Source: Gonapodya prolifera JEL478 (Eukaryota > Monoblepharomycota > Monoblepharidomycetes > Monoblepharidales > Gonapodyaceae). Taken from it: 64,000 bases of DNA. The stretch spans positions 124,001 to 188,000 of the forward strand of contig KQ965822.1 of NCBI GenBank assembly GCA_001574975.1, given 5' to 3'. Below are positions 54,066 to 64,000 of the stretch, piece by piece. Both the position numbers and the translations under genes were made by a program. Positions within the stretch are counted from its first letter, which is position 1. Every line of letters starts with the position of its first letter. Below the pieces are notes generated by a model. It was not told the DNA's origin and did not search any database. It worked only from the letters and a program-made list of their open reading frames with translations.

Positions 54066-54348
54066 GGAATGAAATTTTGCCTCAACAAGTGGCGGCTGAA
54101 TTGTTGGACCCACCCAATTTAAAGGTCGGTTCCGAGCGTCGGTGACGATCCTCTTTTTTCTATGCCAAATTTGGCACACCATAGCCTTTTTTACCAATCA
54201 CCTTATCGGCTTTTATATCTGCTTCCTTTTTTCCAGCCAGCCGCGTTCAGGTGTGTCTTTTTGCAATTATGCGAGTCATTGATCCGTTTTGGAAACATCT
54301 GCCATTCTTGAGGACGAGTAAAATCGTTTTATAAAATTCATTTATTCA

Positions 54349-57332
54349 TCATGCTTCTTCCTCCAATGCCCGTGTCCAGTCAAATTCTTCCCAACCCCAC
54401 TTCTTCTTCCATTCTCGCGCTCGCTGCTCATTCATCGGTTGGTTCAGGTCCAAGCGCCGCGGACGGCGGTACTGGTCAGGGGTGAGCTCGAGGATGCCAG
54501 CGAGAGTTTCCTAAGCGTGCGAGAGCAGATGGTCAGTACTCCAGTTAAGTGAGAGCGTTTGAGTAGGCAGAAGGGCGACCTTACTTTGGCGAAGTAGTCT
54601 GGGAAGTTCTCCGGATCTTCAATGACATGACCGTACCCGTTGGTTGGGTCGAACCAGACGTGGAAGTACGGCAGGTTCTGGTATAGTGGGGACAAATTTA
54701 TAGTACCATGCCCAGCTCAACGCAGCCATCAACACCAGACCCACCTTTACCATACTCCTTCGGAACCCCCTCTCCCCCGTCTCGATGAGCTTTTTATGCT
54801 GTTGCCACTCACCCTCGGCCTGCAGGATACCCTCCTTGAAGTGCGCCCGGGCGACGCCCAAGTCGGTAGGAAGCGGGAAGCACTCGATGACGGTGTGCTT
54901 GTTGTGGCGGAGGCGAATGACCGTTTCGGTGAAGATACAGGAGAGGTTGTGTTTGGCGAACATGCGGATGAGAGATTTCATGAAGTTCTCCGGGTTAGAG
55001 CCGCGCAGAGTTGGTTAGTGAGCTGAATGCAAAATACAACGTGCCGCACCCCTCCAAAACTCACCCGAACTTCCTCCCACCCTCCTTCCTCCATCTCCAA
55101 CGAATTCTTCACATGCTCACGCGGAACAATCGCGCACTGACCCGGAGCGATCTCGGACGTTCCCGAAAGCGCCAGGTAGCACGACGGCGCCATTGCAACC
55201 ACGGGGATCCGCGGAAGCGATCCTCTTGATGGACTGTCGGGTGGCGAGCAGTAGATGCACTTTGCCAACACGTCGTTGAATTTGTGGTTGGCTGCAAGGA
55301 CAACCCAAGGGTAACACCAAGAACCTCCACACCAAACCAGCCAAAGTCACGCACCATTCAACGCCTTCCTCATCTTAGCCTCCTCCTTCCTCTCCCTGCC
55401 CACACCCGCACCACTCGCGGCGCCCTCGGCCGCCTTATCCACCTGATCTTCCAAATGCTCCATCGTATCCTTATACCCAGCTTCTGCTGCGATCGTCCCG
55501 AACAGCGCCGAGTCGTATCCGTCCTCGCCCGTGTCGCGCGCCATGCGCTCTCGAAGCGCCATTTGGGCGATGGTCTCCTCGGAGGCGGTGCCGGCGGGGG
55601 CGGCAGGTTTTGGTGCCGGGCGGGGACGGTTGTGATGGTTTCGAACGTTGGAACCGTCAGTTGGTGTCGCTCGGCCTACATCTCTTAACGCTCCCGTCGC
55701 GGGATCATACGCCGAGATCACAACCGGCTCGCTCGCGGCACTGCCATGTTCCTCCGCGCGCCTCCGCTCCCGTTCCAGCTCCACCTGCAACTCGGGGTAC
55801 TTTGGGTCCTTCATCAGCTTAGCCTTGAGCACCTTCGACGAGAGCTTGTTCAACTCGGCGGTCGACAGCGGGGGCGCGAGTGGTGTTTGGGGTGCGGGCG
55901 AGCGGGGCAAGGCGGGTGGGACGAACGGGGCCGGGGAGCGAGGAAGAGCGGGAGGGATCGGTGGCAATGAGGGCTTGGGAGTCGAAGGATTTTTGAGAAG
56001 GTGCTCCATGCCGGGTGGTGGCCATACGGGTTTCGCGGGTGCATGGGCAGGGGGTGCGTCAGGTGCGGGGGAGGCTGGCTTTGACGAGTCCTGCGACTGA
56101 GGCGTCGAGGGCCGCGAATCCACTTCCATCGGGTTCGACATCTGATCCTTGCCCGCACCGCCCGGTGTTTCCCGATCCCACCCCCGCCTCTTCATCCATC
56201 CCGGCATGCCGTCCGTGTTACGCTCCCGCTCTGCTCTCACTTCCTCGCCACCCGATCTCGACCTCTCACTGCTCTCGTCGCGACCCCTGCCGGCATCCGG
56301 TCTGCGGAACTTATCTCCGCCTGAAATAGTCCGGTACGACCCGCCAGCCGAAAGGCGGGGCGAGTCGCGGCCGCCGGAGGGGAACGTGGGTGTGCCGGCA
56401 CGAGGGTGCTTGTCGAGGAACTTGCGTTCCTCGACGGCTTTTTGGAAGTCGGCGATGGACTGGGTGGAGAATTGGTATGGGAGATTTAATATGAGCTCAC
56501 GACAGACACAACTCACCCCGTATCGCTCCAACGCCACCTCTTCCACGCTCCGTCCCTCCTCCTTGGCCATCTCATAGCACTTTCTGAGCTTCATCATCCG
56601 CCACGCTGACCCTGCGTCCCCAAACTCGATTTCCTTCGGTTTCGCAACCGGAGCTGATGCGGAGGCGTTTGGGTTGTCGGGGTCGTACCCAAGTCGAACG
56701 GGCTTGTATCCGTCAGAGGAAGAGGGCGTGGAAGTGTCCGCTTGGCGTGAGAGGCCCCCTTGGTCGGTGTCGGGAAGGAGAACCTTGGGTGCCACTGTCT
56801 CCGTCGGAGGAGCAAGCATCCAGTCCTCTCGTTTCAATTGTGACTTCGGTGGTTCCTCCGCAGTGGGCCCGACGTCTGCACTCTCGTCTTCCTCAGCTCC
56901 TTTCTCCACCCAAAGCGACGCCATCCCATCTTCCGAATCAGAGCCGCGTCTCTTCTTCTCTTTCCGGTGCTTTTTGTGTCCAGACCCCCTTTCCTTCTTC
57001 TCCTTTTTCCGTTTCCTGCTCCGCTTGTCGTCGCCGCTGGAACGGTCGTTTGAATTCGAGTCTGGTGAAGAACTCCGGCGTTCCCGCTTCCGTTTCTTGT
57101 CGTCCGCGTCGTCACGGTCCTCCTCCCTCGCGGCATCAGCCTTCTCCTCGCCATTTCTGTCGCCAGTATCCTTCCTTGACCCAAGAGCGAACGAGGTTTC
57201 GTCTCCAGTCCATTTCACGTCCATTTCGTCCCCACCCGCATTCCACCCGCCCTTCCCACCACCACCGCTCTTCTTCCACCGAAGCTTCTTTGACGACAAT
57301 GTATGGCGAGAATAAATTTCGTCCACCGGCAT
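54349..57332 (-). CDS. CWF19-like protein (spliceosome-associated, CWF19L2 type)
   Basis: Homologue of fission yeast Cwf19 / human CWF19L2, a late spliceosome and intron-lariat factor. ATG 57332 starts PVDEIYSRHTLSSKKLRWKK; then a Lys/Arg/Glu/Ser-rich region (DDKKRKRERRSSS), GYKPVRLGYDPDNPN, SAWRMMKLRKCYEMAKEE, SIADFQKAVEERKFLD, a Pro-rich stretch and ELNKLSSKVLKAKLMKDPKY. The C-terminal CwfJ domains follow after introns: CIYCSPPDSPSRGSLPR with a Cys pair, GQCAIVPREHVKNSLEME (HIT-like), NFMKSLIRMFAKHNLSCIF, HTVIECFPLPTDLG, RRSMVKNLPYFHVWF, NGYGHVIEDPENFPDYFAK, and ETLAGILELTPDQYRRPRR to EEFDWTRALEEEA, TGA at 54349-54351 with an AATAAA just past it. The 57-nt intron 56460-56516 has no in-frame stop. 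Start chosen because upstream codons overlap the neighbouring gene. Confidence 0.93.
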
Positions 57333-57678
57333 TTTGTATTGATTTCTTCTCAGGTGTGCTGCGGACGGCTTGACCAACTCCTCGGGTGCTTCCGAGTTTT
57401 TTTCGCGCGAACAGAAGACGAGCCTTCCACGGGGTGCATTCTCGCTGGAGGCCACGCACGTCTCTGTCCGTGGAAGGTGCAATCCGGTGTGCGGGCAGCG
57501 GGCGAGTGATCGGAAAGGTTCCGGTGGGTGTGTTGCCTCCCCTGATGCGCGGTCGCAGCCAGCATTAAGAAACTTCTCGGTCGATTCTAAGCAAAATGCC
57601 CGGTCGCAGAAGACTTCTTCTCCACACTCTCGGCTGTAAGTCGCACGTGACAGCTCGGAACGAAATACCAGAAGACTC

Positions 57679-59109
57679 ATGCACTGCCCTTCTCGACGTG
57701 CAAAATCCGCTCTGTGCAAACGGAATCTGCTTGTTCAAGTCATCGGAGCGCTCCCGGATGAAGTTCTCCTCGGTATCTTGGAGTGGCTGCCTGTCTTGGA
57801 CCTTATCGAGATTCTCCCATTCGTCTCCCAACGGTTTCGCCGACTGGCAAGGTACCTCTGTAGCCCCAAAACGGATCTTATCTGCAAGGTTCAGGTCCAC
57901 CTGAATCCTTCAGAGGGGCTGGATTTCGATGCGAGCGGCATGTGCAAGATGATGCATGTGTCGGATATGGAACATCAAAACACCCTCTACCGGCGTCCAA
58001 AAGATAGCCAGTGTCAAACACGTGGTCGTGTAGCACTGACTGCCCAAGTGCATATCGCGGACGGCATGTTTGCCTTTATCAAAACATCGGACGACATCCT
58101 AAAATCGCTACATCAAGAGGTCTGGGCCTCATGCCGAGCTGCAGCAGAATCTCGACGTGAACATTGGCGTGGTCGCCGTCGGAGTGTTGGAGGACAGGCT
58201 TCCCTGATAGACCAACTTAACTCCAAACCCACCAAGCGCACCGGCACCCTTTCAACCACCGTAGACGCGATTCGCGTCGCACCATACGTGCAATGGGATC
58301 CACTACAAGCTCGATCCATCCACGACTTCATCACCCTCGCTTCCCCCTCCACCCTCGCCGGCTCCTTAGATGCCCTCTGGGAGACACCCGTACTCACCTC
58401 TCAATTCCCCGCACTGCGTCCGCAATTCCCCTCCGTGACCTCGTGCACCGTGTCATCTGACCCAGGCTACCCCATGACCGGGAACCTCTCACCCGCCTTC
58501 GCAACGTGCCCCAACCTCACATCACTTCGTGTCCACGCGCCACTCCTCCCCGATATGTCCATGTTCGCCATGCCGGCACGGTTTAGGGATCGGCTTACTG
58601 AATTGTCGCTTGCGTCGTCCTATCACGCTGTGGAAACCGTCGCGGACCTGTACGACGTTCTTGGTCTTGCGGCTCTGTTCCCAAACCTGCGCAAGTTTGG
58701 ACAGATCCATCTCCTCCACACTCAACCTTCTTGCGATTCGTCAAAACTTCAAACCTCTTGCTTGCAATTGGCGAACGTCGGAACATTGGTGCTCGGGATG
58801 ACTCTGAGTCACGCAATCACCCCCGTCGACGAGACACCTCCTGCCTCCGACGGAACGACCTGGGCAACCCACCTATCCTCCTTCTTCCCCTCCGTAACAA
58901 CTGTCCAGATCACACTTTGGAAAAGCCGGCTCCATCCCAGTCCCAGATCCCCCGCCTTCTTCCAGCACTGGACACGTTTCATCGCCAACCTCCCCGGTCA
59001 CACTGTTGTGTTCAAAGTGCCGCGCTCGAAGGGATCGCGGGGACTTGTGGATGCTGTTGTGGAAATGTATGAGGGGACGAGGAAGAGGGTCGTGGTCGTG
59101 CGGGAATAG
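57679..59109 (+). CDS. F-box protein
   Basis: Probable substrate receptor of an SCF ubiquitin ligase. The F-box is near the N-terminus: IGALPDEVLLGILEWLPVLD, then LIEILPFVSQRFRRLAR (about residues 22-60), matching the LPxExLxxIxxxL pattern. The remaining 400 residues have leucine-rich, LRR-like stretches (FATCPNLTSLRVHAPLLPD; RLTELSLASSYHAVET; LAALFPNLRKFGQIHLL) that may bind the substrate. Single long frame to TAG 59107-59109. ATG 57679 is the in-frame start; an alternative begins at 57596 (MPGRRRLLLHTLG) and splices with a GTAAGT donor near 57638 into the same frame. Divergent from CWF19, start to start about 350 bp. Confidence 0.8.
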   Translation: MHCPSRRAKSALCKRNLLVQVIGALPDEVLLGILEWLPVLDLIEILPFVSQRFRRLARYLCSPKTDLICKVQVHLNPSEGLDFDASGMCKMMHVSDMEHQNTLYRRPKDSQCQTRGRVALTAQVHIADGMFAFIKTSDDILKSLHQEVWASCRAAAESRREHWRGRRRSVGGQASLIDQLNSKPTKRTGTLSTTVDAIRVAPYVQWDPLQARSIHDFITLASPSTLAGSLDALWETPVLTSQFPALRPQFPSVTSCTVSSDPGYPMTGNLSPAFATCPNLTSLRVHAPLLPDMSMFAMPARFRDRLTELSLASSYHAVETVADLYDVLGLAALFPNLRKFGQIHLLHTQPSCDSSKLQTSCLQLANVGTLVLGMTLSHAITPVDETPPASDGTTWATHLSSFFPSVTTVQITLWKSRLHPSPRSPAFFQHWTRFIANLPGHTVVFKVPRSKGSRGLVDAVVEMYEGTRKRVVVVRE

Positions 59110-59481
59110 GTGCGGAGGTCGGTGGATACTGTGCATACGTGGGACTACCGGCGGATGACTCGGTGAGAGAGAGTTTTTGTACAAAACATCTTGCATAAGT
59201 CTTGCATGGAAGCATCCGATGGGCAATTGGTGGCAGGTCGAGTTTTCGGAACATTAGCAGCGGTATATACGTAAGACGACACAAATTGTGGTTTCTATTC
59301 GTCTAAGTTTTTAGGTAGGCCGAGAACCAGCTCGGGCAATACATCAGATATAAAAAGTCCAATTCTGTATCTCGCATCTGCAACCCTCGTAGCGTAGATC
59401 ACACGTCTAGTCACACACGATATGGCACGTGGATCCTTGTGGTTTGTTGCCGCCTGTCGTGAATGAATATCAAGAACTGGA

Positions 59482-60837
59482 TCAGAAGACTGAGCGCTCC
59501 GAGGGTAAAGGAAGCACATTCTCACTATTTTCCCAGCCGACTTTGCCGCAGAACGGGCACCGAGCCTGGCCGTGAGACGAAAGCGTAGCGGTTGGAGTAG
59601 TGTGAGATGATGCAGTGCGTTGAGTCATAGCAGCAGTTTGCAGGGCGGCTGCGTGCGACCGAGAGTACTCGTGAGTCCACGCTTGTCTGAAGTCTGAGAA
59701 GCAAAGTTGTCCATACCTTGGTTGACGACTCTAGAAGCTGTAGATTTTCTGGCCAAAATAGTGGTAGATGGGGCAACGTGTGGCTGCGTTGTCCTAGTGA
59801 ACGAATGCGCCGACGTGCGAGCGGGAGCTGGCTGCGAGGGGCGAGGAGCTTGTACCGGAGGAGGAGTAGATTTGGGAGCTTGAGGCGGTGCCGGCGCCGG
59901 CTGTACGGGGTGGGGCTGAACAGTTTGGGGCTGGATAGGGACAGATTGTACCGGAGCGGGGTTCATGGAGCCTTTTATGAGCAGGAGGTGGGTTGACGTG
60001 AAGTTGAAATTGTCATCAGAGGAAGTCCAAAGTGATACGAGGTACGAGAAATTGTAGCATTACTCACCGCAGAGGGGTGCGTTTGACGTATATCCAGTGC
60101 TAAGAATACCAAAGTCTTGTGTCCAAGCGTTTCCAGATTGAGCGGAACCGAAGAGCGCGTAGTTGCCAAGGATGTTCTCGCGGTGACCTTGAGTACAAGA
60201 AGAAAGCAAATAAGACACGTAAGATAGTACTCCTCTTATGAAAGAAAAGGCTTCTCCTCACCAGGGCTGTTCATCCACGCCTGTATGACGGATTTCTCGT
60301 CGTTAAAGCCGAGCGCCACGTTCTCGGCCATTCCGCGCCAGTCTTGCGGGAACCCAGCTTTGAGCATTCTGTCGAAAGGAGAAGACCCGTCGGAACCGGT
60401 GTGGGACTGAAATGTTCGGAAATGCGTTCGTGTCAATCATCGCCCATCACGAGACGCAGAGCGAAGCGGAAGGACGTACCATCGTGCCAGTGCGGGCCAT
60501 ATCGTCAGAGTGAGCCTGAGCAGCCACAACGAGAGCGCTGAGAGAGGTCCAAGCGGATAGTTAGGTGATGCGGCGTTCGCACATCGTCGCCGCAACAATC
60601 GAAACACCCATTCCCGTGCTTCCAGGGACTCTCCGAATCATCCATCGTGCTATAACAAGCGTGCACGTACCTGTGAAGAGCCATGGGAGGCTTGCCGACC
60701 ATCATCCGCTCCATGCTCACGAGACAGAGAAGAGACGCCGGGTCCGCCGGAACCAGCGGCAGGACGGAGGCAAGAAGAAGGGATACTGTGCAGGCAAGCG
60801 CGACGTAGAAGCGGGGCAGGAAGAAGATGTAGCACAT
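59482..60837 (-). CDS. Secreted CAP/SCP-domain protein with Pro/Gln-rich tail
   Basis: CAP superfamily (PR-1/SCP/Pry) protein; yeast Pry proteins bind sterols and lipids outside the cell. ATG 60837 gives a signal peptide, MCYIFFLPRFYVALACTVSL, cleaved near LVPADP. Then SMERMMVGKPPMALH, SALVVAAQAHSDDMARTGTM, SHTGSDGSSPFDRMLKAG, WRGMAENVALGFNDEKSV, WMNSPGHRENILGNYAL and WTQDFGILSTG: all CAP motifs, including the tetrad residues His, Glu, His. Exons are joined at GTACGTG, GTACGTC, GTGAGGAG, GTGAGTAATG and GTATGG donors. A Pro/Gln/Thr-rich stalk (PAPVQSVPIQPQTVQPHPV) precedes a last exon DFRQAWTHEYSRSHAAALQ that ends with ARCPFCGKVGWENSENVLPL, a terminal C-x2-C. Stop TGA at 59482-59484. The cysteine pair at the far end is unusual for the family. 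Confidence 0.85.
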
Positions 60838-61201
60838 GTTAGTGTTGCTGTGTGGTTTGGGTTTGTGGTTGAGAGTACGGCGGAACGCTGGCTTTTGAAT
60901 GGCCAAGCGGAACTTTGGAAGAGGCCTTTCTAACCACCACTGGATGCTTCCGCTCAACTTCCGCTCAACCTGTATGAGTCAATTGGCTTATTCATTTCTT
61001 ATTGTGATGCATAAACACATCGTAATACATATCTGCCACACTCGGTCGATTTATTACGCTGAGCATAATATAAGGACATCGCTGATTCGCAAGGTTAAAA
61101 ATCGATGCAAATGACATTCAAATGAAGTATTCTTTGAGCGGGTGTGTGTTGCCGGTGACCAGGCCGAAGATGATATGATTCGATTACTTCGTTCAACGTT
61201 G
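60838..61201. other. Intergenic stretch
   Basis: About 0.36 kb upstream of the CAP gene, AT-rich towards 61.0 kb. No feature seen. Confidence 0.4.
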
Positions 61202-61489
61202 TCAAGCCTTTGTATATGATTTATAGTTTACGCAATTGTTTGCACAGCGCAAGCATAGAGTAAAAATTTTCCGTCTTTTCATAAGAGTGGCCTTCCATGT
61301 GGCAGTATCATCGCCGCGATTGTCAGTAACATTTTCTCCCGAGTCTGCCACGCCCGTCGTTCTCGTCGACTTGCAGGAGGCGCAAATGTCTCGATGGTAT
61401 TTATCACCCATATCAGTATCCGCAAAGTCTTGAAATCGTTGTTCAATTTCCACCTGAATTCTGTGCCAACACACCAAACAAAAGTTCAT
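61202..61489 (-). CDS. Small Cys-rich (zinc-ribbon-like) ORF
   Basis: A 95-codon frame with four or more Cys pairs: NFCLVCWHRIQ, DICASCKSTRTTG, TLCLRCANNCVNYKS. The spacing would allow two zinc sites. No introns and no known family. A second frame immediately upstream on the same strand (61491-61775) with a hydrophobic segment (LTVTGIVVVVPF) may belong to the same transcript, but no join is clear. Confidence 0.4.
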   Translation of the reverse strand: MNFCLVCWHRIQVEIEQRFQDFADTDMGDKYHRDICASCKSTRTTGVADSGENVTDNRGDDTATWKATLMKRRKIFTLCLRCANNCVNYKSYTKA

Positions 61490-61874
61490 GTCACAACAAC
61501 GACACTTCAGAGGAAACCATGAGTTGGACCATGGACGAGATGCCGACTAGTACTGGTGTGTACATTGTGAACAGACAAATCCAAAGTCGAGTGTGCTCGC
61601 TGACGCCTCCTGTGCTGCATCGCTTCACGAACTCAACGGTCCTCCACTCAGCGAAGGGCACGACTACCACTATCCCAGTGACTGTCAAAGTATGATTGAA
61701 ACCACTCGAAAACAACCCATGGAGTGTCGCATTGAGTTCAGAAACGTTCCACTGCACATACGTCCGGCAGTTCATGAACTCAGACCACCACTCTTGACAG
61801 AGATTGAAATTCGATATGCTACCCAGGGTATCAGAGCATAAAAATACTGAGAGGTAAATATGAAACGGGCCACT

Positions 61875-62544
61875 TCAATGAAGCAATTCGAGTGCCTTGG
61901 CTTTCACATACTCTGAGATAGTTCTGCGAAGATCTTTGTGTTCAAAACATCCACTGCCGTCACGTTGGGGGAGGAGGTGGAGGACGCGGAAAAAATCCTT
62001 CGCTCCGATATCGGTACCTCGAACATTGAGTGTCTTCACAGCATCTCGGATTTTTTGTGGCAGAGAATTCACGAAACGAATGATGAGCGTCCCGTTTATT
62101 CTTGATAGGTACAAAGAACACTGCAGAAAAGGGGGGCGCGGGATTGCAGCAGATACAGATCGTGTTCGGTCCCTCCCTGAAGACTTTCATGGGTGGAGCG
62201 AAACAGATATGTGTAGTAAGAATCGCATCCCACAAAATTACGGACAAAGTGTTCAGCAATTGATGACTGCCAATTCACTCTCTTTCCACCTGTTCGTCTC
62301 GGAAAATCCTGTCGCCGGTGCAAGGGAGCAACATCGAATCGGGATGACCAGATATCCAGCGTTTCAAAATAAGAGGGCTGGGACAAAAGACAAATTCTGA
62401 TCTACCAGTTCACGCGTAAGAGTCGGGTCATCGACGAAAGAGGTAGCATGACCAGGATTTCGCGGAGTATTTCCGGAGGTAGAGATGCGAGACCAATTTC
62501 CAAAGCCGTATCTTCGGAGTTGGCGTGAGATGAAACAGAAGGCA
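61875..62544 (-). CDS. Probable F-box protein
   Basis: The exon ending at 62402 contains an F-box, LASLPPEILREILVMLPLSS followed by MTRLLRVN, shortly after a possible start MPSVSSHANSEDTAL (ATG near 62544). The frame then meets a GTAGATC donor, and blocks further on read LDIWSSRFDVAPLHRRQDF and, last, INGTLIIRFVNSLPQKIRDA, KTLNVRGTDIGAKDFFRVLH and ISEYVKAKALELLH with stop near 61875. The joins between these blocks could not be fixed. Exons upstream to 62935 (NEMINTKRILLGKVDQDEQ) may also belong to it. Likely an SCF adaptor; target unknown. Confidence 0.55.
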
Positions 62545-62935
62545 TCTTCAGCTCAACTGCCCTTGTTGGTGAAACAGAAGGGGCAGAAGTCCATGAAGGC
62601 CACTTTGCGACGTTTCCTCCCGCTGAAAACAGATACGCAGGTGTAGGTGGGGTTGAAGCAGTGAGAAGGCTAAAGGACCACCAGGTCTCACCATCTGTAG
62701 ATTCTTTTTGCTCGTCCTGATCCACTTTACCGAGCAAGATTCGCTTGGTGTTGATCATTTCATTCACCAAACTCCGTAGAGGATACGTGAACAAATGCAG
62801 TCCTAGCATCAGGCTGACTCCCATCATGTCCTGCAAAATATGCACGCAATTTCTAATACAGTGACAGTTCCCCGACTCATAGTCTCTGAGTCGGAGTTCC
62901 TTTGATCGGAAGTTAGCGCAGTTCAGTCTCGGCAA

Positions 62936-63807
62936 TACCGAAAAGAACGATTGCTCACCTCCAAAGATAAGTGCTCGTACTCCCTCATCGTGGTGATAGT
63001 CTGCATCGGCTTCGGAACTCCATCGCCAAAATCATAAATAGGACGGAAGGGAGCGTTGCGTGCTGCTTCCTTGAAAAGGTAAGCCTTCCTTCCAGCTTCG
63101 TATTCTCTGAGTCTAAGCTCCTACAACGTGAATGAAGTGAGGCCTTCAGCACCCAAAGTAAGGCAAATTCGGCTGGAGCCTGTGCTGCCAGAATCCCCAA
63201 CGACGCGTAAAGACGAAGAGACAACGCCCTGTTACTCTTCCATGGCTGTTATGGTCATGAACTGTTCCATTCCGCCAGAACCAGCGGTAACCATTACAGC
63301 TCGAAGTGCGGTTGATCTTCCACTGCAGCAGTACTACGAACTGAGAATCCCGCCCGCGAGAGCAACCACTCAAACATGCTAGAACAGATAGCTGAGAAGA
63401 TCAGTCGGGACGAAAATGCTGGATGATGATGAGCCGCAGCGAAGCGATCGTGGTCGAAAGTTACTGAGGCCGGGGACACCGCTCGATAGATTGAAGCAGC
63501 TTCTTTGATGTGCTGACGCAGCCTGGGCGCGGCGAGATGGAGTAAAACTGAAACCATGATTCACGTTGATTTGAAGTGGGCTCAATCGTTGAAAACTGTT
63601 GAGAATGGCCACGGCCCATGATCACTGAATGCAACCTCAATTCTTCCGTTATTTGTTCACTGACACAGTAGGTATTCATTTTTAAAAAGTATCAAAAGCT
63701 CATCAAGTTAAAATTAAGCTTGGTGCGTACTACGACAACCGTATACTAGGATTATCCAAACCGTCTCTTCCTTGTGTCCGTCACTAGAAGATTAAAGGCC
63801 ACAAGTT
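62936..63807. other. Region with unresolved minus-strand ORFs
   Basis: Overlapping minus-strand frames, for example 63294-63557 (VSPASVTFDHDRFAAAHHH, SSMFEWLLSRAGFSVRST) and 62985-63224, have partly protein-like composition and could be exons of the F-box gene or a separate gene. I could not build a model. Confidence 0.3.
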
Positions 63808-64000
63808 TCAGGTCGCCAATGCCTGACCTTCATCGCTGGTGGAACGATTCTTGGCCACGTACGAGCGGGATCCGACAATTGCGAATGTGCCGAGGAAGGC
63901 GGCCTGTGAGGTGATGATCGCGAGCAGAAAACGTCAATGAAAGTGAGGTCGGTGGATTCAAGGTACGCTTACCGCGGCAATGGCAGCTAGATTCAACGGC
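63808..64000 (-). CDS. C-terminus of a membrane protein, cut by the window end
   Basis: Partial. The exon at the window edge (63973-64000) reads PLNLAAIAA to a GTAAGC donor; the next exon (63808-63903) continues AFLGTFAIVGSRSYVAKNR and STSDEGQALAT, TGA at 63808-63810. The join makes one hydrophobic helix followed by a short basic-then-polar tail, as at the cytosolic end of a multi-span membrane protein. Family not identifiable from this much. Confidence 0.6.

Noticed and set aside
55610-57373. Long plus-strand frames opposite CWF19
   Set aside because: They are antisense shadows of a GC-rich coding exon and have Ser/Pro/Arg-heavy composition without domains.
1-64000. CRISPR array, bacterial operon or rDNA
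   Set aside because: No regularly spaced direct repeats, no Shine-Dalgarno-led gene runs and no rRNA-like segments; pervasive GT-AG introns show nuclear eukaryotic DNA.

Overview
The window is a compact stretch of eukaryotic nuclear DNA, almost certainly from a zoosporic (chytrid-type) fungus. Genes are split by many short GT-AG introns (mostly about 55-135 nt) and lie close together on both strands. The set contains fungal/opisthokont housekeeping proteins (HGH1, CWF19, TXNL1, LMBD1) and a class III nucleotide cyclase fused to GAF modules, an architecture I associate with flagellated fungi. No ribosomal RNA, convincing tRNA, CRISPR or bacterial operon signal was seen. The phylum-level assignment is inference; genus is not determinable from this sequence alone.

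Layout. 0.06-10.2 kb is a run of minus-strand genes: a small unknown protein, an alpha/beta hydrolase, an MFS monocarboxylate-type transporter, a small unknown protein, a MYND zinc-finger protein and an HSDL2-like short-chain dehydrogenase (SDR). A C2H2 zinc-finger gene (+) and a long GAF-GAF-PAS-cyclase gene (-) fill 10.3-19.0 kb. A broken Ty3/gypsy gag, an oil-body-associated (DUF1264) protein, a tiny putative mitochondrial membrane protein and a second HSDL2-like SDR occupy 19.1-23.6 kb. A large disordered protein lies at 24.2-26.8 kb. Decayed repeats (27.6-30.1 kb and 40.9-43.3 kb) flank a gene block made of a secreted phosphoesterase, TXNL1, a classical SDR, LMBD1 and a sulfite-oxidase-type molybdoenzyme. 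HGH1 and a 2-oxoglutarate/Fe(II) dioxygenase follow.

46.8-54.06 kb is a different compartment: CpG-poor, rich in TG/CA, carrying only broken genes. It holds a WD40-like fragment, a decayed duplicate of part of the neighbouring CWF19 gene (intron included) and a PIF/Harbinger DNA transposon whose ends and 3-bp TTA target-site duplication can be read exactly (51489-54062). Ordinary genes resume with CWF19, two F-box proteins, a secreted CAP/SCP protein and, cut by the window end, the C-terminus of a membrane protein.

The genes do not form one pathway. The points most worth attention are: (i) the cyclase, which keeps both metal-binding aspartates but lacks the adenine-selecting Lys and the Asn/Arg transition-state pair; (ii) a GC-rich repeat found in sense orientation inside introns of two unrelated genes, an introner-like pattern; and (iii) the CpG-depleted island with a gene-fragment duplicate and a transposon carrying G-to-A type damage. 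All splice joins were made by eye from GT/AG sites and reading frame; none has transcript support here.
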